64,000 bases of DNA, from NCBI GenBank assembly GCA_016218725.1, contig JACRDB010000095.1:18219-82218 (forward strand), read 5' to 3'. The notes beneath the pieces are model-generated. The model saw only the letters and a list, made by a program, of their open reading frames with translations, ran no database searches and was not told where the DNA came from. The DNA comes from Deltaproteobacteria bacterium (GTDB lineage Bacteria > Myxococcota_A > Polyangia > Polyangiales > Ga0077539). Within the stretch, counting starts at the first letter, position 1, and each line of letters starts with the position of its first letter. The position numbers and the translations under genes are program-made. Of the stretch, positions 56,380 through 63,185 are shown piece after piece.

Positions 56380-57600
56380 TTACACTGCCGTGGTGGTGCT
56401 CAGGGTGGCGTGGTGGAACCCGAGGCGGGGGTCCTCCCAGCGGGAGATGAGCCCCGGGAAGTAGTCCTGGATGGGGGGGAAGGGCACCCTGCGGTGTAGG
56501 GTGAGGGAGGGGTAGTGATAGACCCGGACCTCGTTCAGGCCGCGGTGGGCGCTCAGGAGGTGTCTTCTATCGGGGGAAAGGGCCAGTCCATAGGAGCCGT
56601 CCAGGGCGCTCCAGCGGGTGGCTCGGAGGGCCTTGAAGAGCACGTGAGGCTCGCCGGGGATGTTGGCGCGGGAGGCGGCCTCCAGGACGTTGCTCCAGGC
56701 GGTGCGCCAATGGCGGGCGGACTCCAGGGCGCCGACGCGCTCGTCCAGGTAGCGCACCCGCTGGAGGGTCTCCAGGTCCACGCGGACCACCACGGAGCTG
56801 GCGCAGGCGTTGTAGAGCACCTCCTCTTCGGTGACCACCACGTCCGAGGTGAGGTGCCCCGGGAGGTCCTTGGGGATGGAGCAGTGGCGGGTGACCGTGG
56901 CCGTGGGGCCGTCGATCTCGAAGAGGTAGTTCTTGAAGTGGGCGATGGTGTACTCGCTGAATTCGCTCCCTCGCTGGGGCTCGCAGCGCTGGGTGGGGGC
57001 GTAGAACACGTCCCGGGTGGGGTGCGTGCCCAGGTGCCACACGGTGGCCGGCAGGCGCACCACGCGGGCCTCACGGGTCTCCAGGTCAAAGACCCCGACC
57101 TGGTTGGCGTAGCCGTGGCGGTCGTGGTCCATGGCGCCGTAGAAGAGGTAGCGCCCCGAGGGCGAGCGCTTGACGGCGTGGGGGAGCGTGACCCCGTGGG
57201 GCCCGAGGCGCGTGGGGTGCTCCAGGTCGTCGAGCTCAAAGGCGTAGAAGTCCGGGCCGAGGACGGTAATGAATGACCGTTCAGCGGTCCAGACGACGTG
57301 GGTCTGGCTCTGGTAGAAGACCTCCGGGGCGCAGAAGCGCAGGGTGGAGAAGCGGGTGAGCTCGTCCTGGGTGCGGGGGTCGTAGAAGAGCAGGGTCTGG
57401 GCGAGGTTGCCGAGGTAACCGACGGTGCCCTGGGGGTTCACCTGCGTGGCGTGGCCGCCGGCCAGGCCGTGGAAATAGCGCACGGCGAGGGCGTAGGTGT
57501 CGCGCTCCGTGTCACACCGGAGGCGGGCGACGCCCGCGTAGCCCTCGAAGCCGTTGAGGCCATTGCCGTCGAGGGCGATGAAGAAATCAAAGGGCGCCAC
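56380..57600 (-). CDS. Beta-propeller-like protein of unknown function
   Basis: The 406-residue product has repeated strand patterns (DTYALAVRYFHGLAGG, SGRYLFYGAMDHDRHGYANQVGVFDLETREARVV in segments, VVTEEEVLYNACASSVVVRVDLETLQRVRYL, DRRHLLSAHRGLNEVRVYHYPSLTLHRRV) that fit a seven-bladed propeller. There is no signal peptide, so it is probably cytoplasmic. No enzyme motif is clear. It starts at GTG 57600 and overlaps the E2-like gene by 14 bases. Confidence 0.72.
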   Translation of the reverse strand: MAPFDFFIALDGNGLNGFEGYAGVARLRCDTERDTYALAVRYFHGLAGGHATQVNPQGTVGYLGNLAQTLLFYDPRTQDELTRFSTLRFCAPEVFYQSQTHVVWTAERSFITVLGPDFYAFELDDLEHPTRLGPHGVTLPHAVKRSPSGRYLFYGAMDHDRHGYANQVGVFDLETREARVVRLPATVWHLGTHPTRDVFYAPTQRCEPQRGSEFSEYTIAHFKNYLFEIDGPTATVTRHCSIPKDLPGHLTSDVVVTEEEVLYNACASSVVVRVDLETLQRVRYLDERVGALESARHWRTAWSNVLEAASRANIPGEPHVLFKALRATRWSALDGSYGLALSPDRRHLLSAHRGLNEVRVYHYPSLTLHRRVPFPPIQDYFPGLISRWEDPRLGFHHATLSTTTAV

Positions 57601-58414
57601 CGGGGGCCTCCTCTCCGAGGTCCGGGGCCTCGACGTGGCGGAGGAGCTCCCGGGCCAGGAGCCCGGCGGAGTAGCCGTCGATGATGCGGTGGTCGAAGGT
57701 GGCGCAGAGGCGCAGGACCTTGCGCACGGCGAGCTGGCCGTGGAGCACCCAGGGGCGGTCCCGAGCCTCGGTGACCAGGAGGAGCATGGGGCAGCGCCCG
57801 AGCGGCAGGAAGGGCGCGAAGGCGGTGTCTATGCCGAACATCCCGACGTTGGTGATCACCGCGGTGCCGAAGGGGTCACACGGCATGCCCTGGGCGGGGA
57901 GGTGCACGTGGAGCTCGTTGGTGAGGGTGTTCACCGCGCGCAGGACGGGCCTCAGGGCCCACCAGGGGGCCTTGTGGAAGAGCCCCCGGGAGCGCTCGAA
58001 GCTCGCGTCGCGCCCGGCGCGGATGCCCTCGGCGCGGGCGCCCACGGCGCGCACCAGGTCCCCGACGGAGAGCCGGTCGGCGTTGTCGATCCGCGCGCCG
58101 GAGAGGTCCTTCCCGCCGCCGGTGGCCACGGACACGAAGAGGTCCACGGAGCGCCGACGCTCGAGCTTGCCCCAGTAGCGCACCTTGGCGTTGAGCTGCG
58201 GGTGGGCGGCGAAGGCCAGGGCCACCCCCCGGGCCACCACGTGGGTGAGCGTGGCCTTGAGCCCGGTGCGGGCGCGGTACGCCTGGAGCGCCTCCAGGGT
58301 GTCGGTCACGTCCACGTCCATGGACCCGTAGATGGTGGGGTCGTCGGGGTTCTTCCACATCGCCGCGGCCATCTTGCGGAAGGTCGAGGCGTCCTCCAGG
58401 GTTTCGAAGCGCAT
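57587..58414 (-). CDS. Stand-alone 2-oxoacid dehydrogenase E2-type catalytic domain
   Basis: The 275-residue product is a trimeric acyltransferase catalytic domain: MDVDVTDTLEALQAYRARTG, THVVARGVALAFAAHPQLNAKVRY, GTAVITNVGMFGIDTAF, and LCATFDHRIIDGYSAGLLARELL with the His-x3-Asp-Gly catalytic motif. Lipoyl and E1/E3-binding domains are missing, so it cannot be a normal pyruvate or 2-oxoglutarate dehydrogenase subunit. It may act on other acyl groups or CoA esters, like chloramphenicol acetyltransferase relatives. A GAGGGAG site precedes ATG 58414. Confidence 0.85.
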   Translation of the reverse strand: MRFETLEDASTFRKMAAAMWKNPDDPTIYGSMDVDVTDTLEALQAYRARTGLKATLTHVVARGVALAFAAHPQLNAKVRYWGKLERRRSVDLFVSVATGGGKDLSGARIDNADRLSVGDLVRAVGARAEGIRAGRDASFERSRGLFHKAPWWALRPVLRAVNTLTNELHVHLPAQGMPCDPFGTAVITNVGMFGIDTAFAPFLPLGRCPMLLLVTEARDRPWVLHGQLAVRKVLRLCATFDHRIIDGYSAGLLARELLRHVEAPDLGEEAPGGAL

Positions 58415-58456
58415 GGTGCTCCCTCTGTGGGACCGGGAGTGTACGCGCTTGTCCCG

Positions 58457-58771
58457 CTACGGGGGGTAGGCTTCCACCACGGCGCGCTCCGGGCGCTCCA
58501 CGCGCTCCAGCCTGGAGGTGATCAGGTCCCGCTCCTCCCGGCGAAAATAGATCAGGTCGCCGGGCTCGGGGGTCTCCGCCACCGGGAGCACCCCGTGGCG
58601 CTGGAGCCTCAGGGCGCCCTCCAGCGTGCGCCCCAGGGCCGGGTGGGCCAGGTCCCAGGCCCCGGTGGCCCGGGGCCTCACCGCGACGCACACCGCGCGT
58701 CGCACGTGGTACTCGGTGTTGCGGGTGACAAACACCCGGTGCACCCGTCGATCGTCGCCGTCGTATCCCAT
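58457..58771 (-). CDS. Conserved small protein of unknown function
   Basis: The 104-residue product (ATG 58771) begins MGYDGDDRRVHRVFVTRNTEYH and continues VRRAVCVAVRPRATGAWDLAHPALGRTLEGALRLQ, with a strand-rich end (GDLIYFRREERDLITSRLERVERPE). I do not recognise the family. The codon-like pattern and GGAG before the ATG support it as a real gene. It is in the leftward run between a thioesterase and the E2-like gene. A 125-base gap to the thioesterase shows no clear promoter. Confidence 0.65.
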   Translation of the reverse strand: MGYDGDDRRVHRVFVTRNTEYHVRRAVCVAVRPRATGAWDLAHPALGRTLEGALRLQRHGVLPVAETPEPGDLIYFRREERDLITSRLERVERPERAVVEAYPP

Positions 58772-58896
58772 GGCGGTCTCCGCGCCTCCCTTCGGGGTTG
58801 AGTGCCCCTGAGAGAAGCGTGCGGCGCGCGCGGTGGGCGCGTCCAGTTCCGGGGCCTCGCGCGGGCCGAGAGCCCTGGAGCTCCGCCGGAGCTCCG

Positions 58897-59385
58897 TCAG
58901 GCCCGGGGGGCCTTGCGGCGCTGGAGGCGCTCGGCGCGGCGCCGGGTGGCGTCCTCGACGCGGGCGCGGTCCTCGTCGGTCTCCGGGAGGAGCGCGGGCA
59001 CCGGGCGCAGGGCGCCCTTCTCGTCCACGCCCACGAAGGTGAACAGCGCCGTGACGCACTTCCAGCGCGCGCCGGTGGCGGGGGTCTCGCCCCAGACGCC
59101 CACCTCGACCTCCAGGGACGTACGGAACGCCGCGTTCACGCGGGCTTCGAGCACCACCATGTCCCCGACGGCCAGGGGCCTGTCGAAGACCAGGTCATCG
59201 ATGGCCGCGGTCACCGCCAGGCCGCCGACATGGCGCATCGCGCAGATGCCGCCGCACATGTCCGTCCACGCCATGACCTGGCCGCCGAAGGCCTTGCCCA
59301 GGGCGTTGGCATGCTCCGGGAACACGAGTTGGGTCATCACCGTGCGCGAGCGCGACGGCGCCCGCGGGCTCAAGGGCTCCTCCAC
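58897..59385 (-). CDS. Hotdog-fold acyl-CoA thioesterase (YciA/BFIT type)
   Basis: The 162-residue product has one hotdog domain: VMTQLVFPEHANALGKAFGGQVMAWTDMCGGICAMRHVGG in segments, with the catalytic Asp in MAWTDMCGG, then FDRPLAVGDMVVLEARVNAAFRTSLEVEVGV. It probably cleaves acyl-CoA in the cytoplasm as a hexamer. The C-terminal tail is Arg-rich. GTG 59385 is the start. It follows the small basic protein by 17 bases. Confidence 0.9.
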   Translation of the reverse strand: MEEPLSPRAPSRSRTVMTQLVFPEHANALGKAFGGQVMAWTDMCGGICAMRHVGGLAVTAAIDDLVFDRPLAVGDMVVLEARVNAAFRTSLEVEVGVWGETPATGARWKCVTALFTFVGVDEKGALRPVPALLPETDEDRARVEDATRRRAERLQRRKAPRA

Positions 59386-59402
59386 GGGAGGGGTCTGGTG
59401 CC

Positions 59403-59603
59403 TCAGGTCGCGGGCGCGGCGGGGGCGGCGGGGGGCCTGCGGGCGCGCGTGGGCTTCTTCTCCACGGCCGCCGCGGCGGCCTTGGGGGCGGCGGCCGCCC
59501 TGGCCATGCGCTCCTCGGAGAGGCGCCGCGTGCGGGCCTTGAGCTTCCGCTGCGACTTGCGCTGGATCATCTTCTGCGAGCGGCGCCGATCACCCTTGCC
59601 CAT
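59403..59603 (-). CDS. Small basic protein starting MGKGDRR
   Basis: The 66-residue product (ATG 59603, GGAGGAG upstream) begins MGKGDRRRSQKMIQRK and is Lys/Arg rich up to residue 33, followed by an Ala/Lys/Pro tail. The start MGKGD recalls the small ribosomal protein bTHX, but the rest differs, so I only note the similarity. It is likely RNA- or ribosome-binding. It has a good promoter at 59658-59687. Confidence 0.65.
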   Translation of the reverse strand: MGKGDRRRSQKMIQRKSQRKLKARTRRLSEERMARAAAAPKAAAAAVEKKPTRARRPPAAPAAPAT

Positions 59604-59657
59604 GATTCTGTGTGCTCCTCCGCGCGCCGGGCGCTCTACGCACCGTGCGGGCCGAGG

Positions 59658-59687
59658 GCCGTAGCACCCTCCTGGCGCGGGTGTCAA
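59658..59687 (-). promoter_or_regulatory. Promoter of the leftward small basic protein operon
   Basis: Minus strand TTGACA (59682-59687), 18-base spacer, TACGGC (59658-59663), the same form as the OmpA-like and DUF47 promoters. Confidence 0.65.
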
Positions 59688-59708
59688 CCGGCCCGTGGGT
59701 GCTATGCT
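59681..59708 (+). promoter_or_regulatory. Promoter of the kinase gene, short leader
   Basis: GTGTCA (59681-59686), 17-base spacer, TATGCT (59703-59708). The ATG at 59723 lies about 8 bases past the predicted start. The -35 boxes of the two divergent promoters overlap, so they may exclude each other. Confidence 0.5.
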
Positions 59709-59722
59709 AAGGCCAGACGGCG

Positions 59723-61330
59723 ATGGGATCACCGGGCGTACGCACCCTGCGGAGCCTCGGCGCGGGCGGGATGGGCAGGGTCCTCCTGGTTGAGCGCTCC
59801 GTGGGCGAGGACCTGGTCCAGCGCTGCGTGCTCAAGCGCCCGCACCCCGGGGGCGAGCACGACCAACGGCTCCAGGAGGAGGCCCGGGCCCTGTGCCGCC
59901 TGCGCCACGGGAACATCATCGGCCTCCTCGGGTGCGGCGCGGACGACGAGGGCCCGTGGCTCCTCCTAGAGTACGTGGACGGCGTGGACGTGGAGGCCCT
60001 GGCCACCCATGCGCGCGCTGGCGCCGGGCTCACCCTGGAGGAGTGCGGCTGGGTGGTGCACGAGGCCGCCCGGGGGCTCTCCGCCGCCCACGGGGCCCTC
60101 GGGGACGACGGTGCCCCCGCGCCGGTGCTCCACCGGGACGTCTCGCCGCAGAACCTTTTGGTGTCCTGCGCGGGCGAGGTGAGGGTGACGGATTTCGGCA
60201 TCGCCCGCGCGGCGGACCGTCCGTCCCTGACCACCACCGGCACGGTCCTCGGGAACGTGAAGTACTGCGCCCCGGAGCAGCTCGAAGGCCGCGCCGTGGG
60301 CCCCTCGGCGGACGTCTACGGCCTGGGGCGCGTGCTGGAGGTGCTCCTGGAAGCCTCCACGGAGGAGGCTCGACGGGCCCTCGGGCCCACGGCGTCCAGG
60401 GCCACCCGCCGGGCGGTGGAGGAGCGCCACGGGTCCATGGACGACCTGGCCGACGAGGTGCTCTCGGTGGTGCCCACGCTGGCCCGGGGGCGCGGCTCCC
60501 TGGGCCAGCGGGCCCGCGCCGTGGCAACCACCCGGGAGGGCGTCCAGGGCGCCCTGGCGAGCCTGCTGGCGGCCGAGAGGCTGGGTGACGCAGTCCCCTC
60601 CCTGCCCCCGGCGCCGCTGCCTGCTCCGGCCATCACGGCCCCCCGCAGGGTGCTCCCGAGGGAGGAAGCCCCGCCTGGCGCTCCGCCAGAGGTCTCCCAG
60701 GAGCGATTGATTCACACCCACAATGTAGGCGAAGGTAGGCAGCTCCGGGTGGCGCCTCGGAGGATTCCCTGGGTGTTTGGTGGGATTGGGGTGTTGCTGG
60801 TGGCGGTGGGCACGCTGGCGAGGCCCCGGGCGAGGGCGCGGGTGGTGCCTCCGCGCACGGACGCGTCGCTGGCGGTGGTGGGGCCGGTGCCGACGCTCCG
60901 GGAGCCCCTGACGCAAGCGCCGGAGGTGCCCACGGAGCCGCCGACGCCGGTGCCACCGCCGCTGGCGCTGACGCACGAGCCACCGAGGGAGCCTCCGGTG
61001 CCGCGGAGGCCGCACCGGGACGCGGCGACGCTGGTGGCGGCGCCACCGACGACTCTACCCTCGCGCGCGCCGGACGCGGGGGTGGCGGCGCCCTTGCCTC
61101 GGGGGACATTGATCGTGAACGCGAGGCCCTGGGCGGAGGTGAGCGTGGACGAGCGCCCGGCGGCGCGGAGCCCGGTGACGGTGCAGCTCGCGCCGGGCGA
61201 GCACCGGCTGCGCGTGCGCTTCTCCACGGGCGAGGAGGTCGAGCGCGGGGTGAGTGTGGAGGCCGGGCGCGAGCTGCGCCTCGGGGTGGCGGTCACCGAC
61301 GCCGGCCTGCGGTGGACGGGCGGGCCGTAG
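59723..61330 (+). CDS. Hanks-type Ser/Thr protein kinase with PEGA tail
   Basis: The 535-residue product has a kinase domain (residues about 5-270): glycine loop LGAGGMGRVLLVER, Lys in CVLKRPHP, Glu in EEARALCRLRHGNIIGLLG, catalytic VLHRDVSPQNLLV, and TDFGIARAAD, then GNVKYCAPEQLEGRAVGPSADVYGLG. All catalytic residues are present. The C-lobe after residue 215 is shorter than usual. A membrane segment lies near residue 355 (IPWVFGGIGVLLVAVGTLA), followed by a Pro-rich linker. The end (GTLIVNARPWAEVSVDERPA...VTVQLAPGEHRLRVRF) is a PEGA domain. It is a myxobacterial-style membrane kinase; its targets are unknown. Confidence 0.9.
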   Translation: MGSPGVRTLRSLGAGGMGRVLLVERSVGEDLVQRCVLKRPHPGGEHDQRLQEEARALCRLRHGNIIGLLGCGADDEGPWLLLEYVDGVDVEALATHARAGAGLTLEECGWVVHEAARGLSAAHGALGDDGAPAPVLHRDVSPQNLLVSCAGEVRVTDFGIARAADRPSLTTTGTVLGNVKYCAPEQLEGRAVGPSADVYGLGRVLEVLLEASTEEARRALGPTASRATRRAVEERHGSMDDLADEVLSVVPTLARGRGSLGQRARAVATTREGVQGALASLLAAERLGDAVPSLPPAPLPAPAITAPRRVLPREEAPPGAPPEVSQERLIHTHNVGEGRQLRVAPRRIPWVFGGIGVLLVAVGTLARPRARARVVPPRTDASLAVVGPVPTLREPLTQAPEVPTEPPTPVPPPLALTHEPPREPPVPRRPHRDAATLVAAPPTTLPSRAPDAGVAAPLPRGTLIVNARPWAEVSVDERPAARSPVTVQLAPGEHRLRVRFSTGEEVERGVSVEAGRELRLGVAVTDAGLRWTGGP

Positions 61331-61344
61331 CGTGAGGAGCGCTC

Positions 61345-61360
61345 TCGCAGCGCGCTGCGA
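61345..61360. terminator. 16-bp perfect palindrome between convergent genes
   Basis: TCGCAGCGCGCTGCGA is a perfect palindrome, extended by an outer GCGC pair, located between the convergent stops of the kinase and the arginine methyltransferase homologue. A bidirectional terminator is the simplest reading. Confidence 0.5.
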
Positions 61361-61376
61361 AGGCGCCCGCTCAGGG

Positions 61377-62342
61377 TCAGGCCTCCACCCTGGCCAGGGG
61401 TCTCTTCACCGCGGGCGCTCGCTGGAGGGCGACGGCCTCGACCTCGGCGCGAGGCCCGCTCGCCACGCGAAGCTCCAGGCGCAGCGAGTCCAACGAGGCC
61501 GATGGATCGGTGACCAGCTCGAGGTACACCGCGTCGCCGTCCTTGAGGTGCACCGGGTTCGGGAAGGCGTTGAAGGCCTGCTGCCAGTGCGTCGGCGGAT
61601 CCTCCGGGAGCGTGCGGAGCTTGATCGCTCCCGCGAGCGTGACCTCGAAGGCGCTGGCGATCCCCAGGACCTCGCCCTCGCGGAGCCCCGGGAGCAGCAC
61701 CGGCGACGTCCGGGCGAAGGTCTTCCCGTCGCCGAGGGTGATCTGTTGCCAGCGCGCCCAGCCGCTGAAGAGCTCCGGCTCCCGCACCGGGAGGGTGTGC
61801 TTGCATGCGCGCACGCGCTCCAGCATGGGGGTGTAGTCCAGGCCGTACGCCTCCGCGAGGCTCTGGGCCCAGAGCGCGCGGCGGGCGCGGTACTCCGCGG
61901 GGCTCGCGAGGGCGACCAGGCAGTCCAGGCGCTCTGGGAGGAACACCCCGCCGGGCTTGAGGAAGCGCCTCGCGTCGTCCATGAAGGCCACGGTCTGCTC
62001 GCCCACGCCGAAGCTGTCGAGGGTCTCGGACAGCACCACGTCCACCTTCTCGGGGAGCTTCGCCCGGGTCGAGACCCCCCGTACGGGAAGGAAGCGGGTG
62101 CGGTCGAAGCCATTGGCGCGCAGGACCTCCGTGGCGACCTGCAGGGAGCCCTCGTCCAGCTCGATGCCGTAGACCCTCTGGGCGCCGGCCTTGAGGGCCA
62201 TGAGGCTCAGCGGCCCGAGGCCCACGCCGAGCTCGCAGACCACCTTCCCCGGGCACACCGCCCGGATGGCCGCCTCGTAGGCCCGCATCCGGACCGGATC
62301 GTTCAGCATCGCGGCGTAGTCGAGGATGCGGCGTAGGTTCAT
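61377..62342 (-). CDS. Protein arginine methyltransferase (PRMT) homologue
   Basis: The 321-residue product looks like a PRMT. It has YAAMLNDPVRMRAYEAAI (the helix before motif I), motif I KVVCELGVGLGPLSLMALKAG, post-I VYGIELDEG, and the double-E loop LSETLDSFGVGE near residue 105 with the normal nine-residue spacing between the two Glu. FLKPGGVFLPERLD follows, and a THW-loop-like PPTHWQQAF is near residue 250, then a beta barrel end. These are the defining PRMT elements and are rare in bacteria. ATG 62342 is chosen; GTG 62378 is an alternative. The protein substrate is unknown. Confidence 0.8.
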   Translation of the reverse strand: MNLRRILDYAAMLNDPVRMRAYEAAIRAVCPGKVVCELGVGLGPLSLMALKAGAQRVYGIELDEGSLQVATEVLRANGFDRTRFLPVRGVSTRAKLPEKVDVVLSETLDSFGVGEQTVAFMDDARRFLKPGGVFLPERLDCLVALASPAEYRARRALWAQSLAEAYGLDYTPMLERVRACKHTLPVREPELFSGWARWQQITLGDGKTFARTSPVLLPGLREGEVLGIASAFEVTLAGAIKLRTLPEDPPTHWQQAFNAFPNPVHLKDGDAVYLELVTDPSASLDSLRLELRVASGPRAEVEAVALQRAPAVKRPLARVEA

Positions 62343-62408
62343 CGCAGGTCCGAGGCTCCGCCCGAGGCTTAGGGGCACCGACCGGAAAATGTCCAGTCGG
62401 ACACCCTC

Positions 62409-62795
62409 TCAGAAGGACCTGCGGCGAGCGACCCCCTCCACGCTGAAGGTCATGCTGTCGGCGAGGGCGCCGGTGGAGACCCAGCGGAGGTAGCGGTACA
62501 AGCGAAATCCACCGCTGGGCAGCGTCAACGCATAGGCACCCACGGTGGCCACCGACAGCTGGCTCATGGCGCGCATCCAGGAGGATTTGGGGTTGCTGAG
62601 GTCCAGGTCGTCCAGGGTGTTCTGGGATGAGGTCACGAGGTCGAAGGCAATCGGATTCTGGGCGGAGAACCCGCTCACGATGAGCTGCAGGTCGAACTCA
62701 TCGTACTCGGTGATGTTATCAGCGTTGGCGATGGGCATGAAGACAGTGCCTTTTGCGCTCACAAATCCTCGCGTCAGACTATACGACATTCCCAT
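62409..62795 (-). CDS. Orphan protein of unknown function
   Basis: The 128-residue product starts at ATG 62795, because GGGAGGA sits 5 bases upstream; an in-frame ATG 62834 has no such site. It begins MGMSYSLTRGFVSAKGTVFMPIANAD and is strand-rich (YDEFDLQLIVSGF, PIAFDLVTSSQN, SQLSVATVGAYALTL, DSMTFSVEGVARRR). No family comes to mind; a small beta-sandwich or phage-like structural protein would fit. Base composition is lower in GC than the flanks. Confidence 0.55.
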   Translation of the reverse strand: MGMSYSLTRGFVSAKGTVFMPIANADNITEYDEFDLQLIVSGFSAQNPIAFDLVTSSQNTLDDLDLSNPKSSWMRAMSQLSVATVGAYALTLPSGGFRLYRYLRWVSTGALADSMTFSVEGVARRRSF

Positions 62796-62834
62796 GGCGT
62801 CCTCCCAGGATGGTCGCGACGCTTTGGTCAGCAT

Positions 62835-63185
62835 CGCACGGTCCGCTCACCGCTGTCAGCTCGGGAGCATGGCCTCAGAGAAAAAAAGAAAGTCAAGGTC
62901 AATTTTTAGAAATCGTGTCGCTTCTGTCGATTTTTCGCAGGGCCGTTCCCCGTGGTCTTTGCGTCGGGTAGCTGGTCCGAGGTTGCGAGGTGCTCGGGCT
63001 CGGACGCTGGCGAGCTCACCCCAGGCGGAACTCGATCACCACGCCGCCGACGTCGAAGCGGTCTCCGTCCGCGACGGCTCGCGAGCCGTCGCACCACCCG
63101 GCGCTCTCGGACGCGGTCGTGGAGCGCTGGACTCGGTGACGCCGGCCTTGCGTGCGAGGAGGGTGAGTGGTAGCCACGGCGGGCG
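62835..63185. other. Gene-poor, AT-richer gap with a possible FHA-domain remnant
   Basis: This 350-base stretch includes an AT-rich part (62878-62940, with A- and T-runs) that may hold promoter elements for the leftward orphan gene. On the minus strand at about 63016-63130, a short frame reads GSRAVADGDRFDVGGVVIEFRLG, which resembles the end of an FHA domain, but no full domain or start precedes it. I take it as possible decayed coding DNA and nothing more. Confidence 0.35.

Noticed and set aside
59403..59603. Calling the MGKGDRR protein ribosomal bTHX
   Set aside because: Only the first five residues match; the remainder and the Ala/Pro tail differ from that family.
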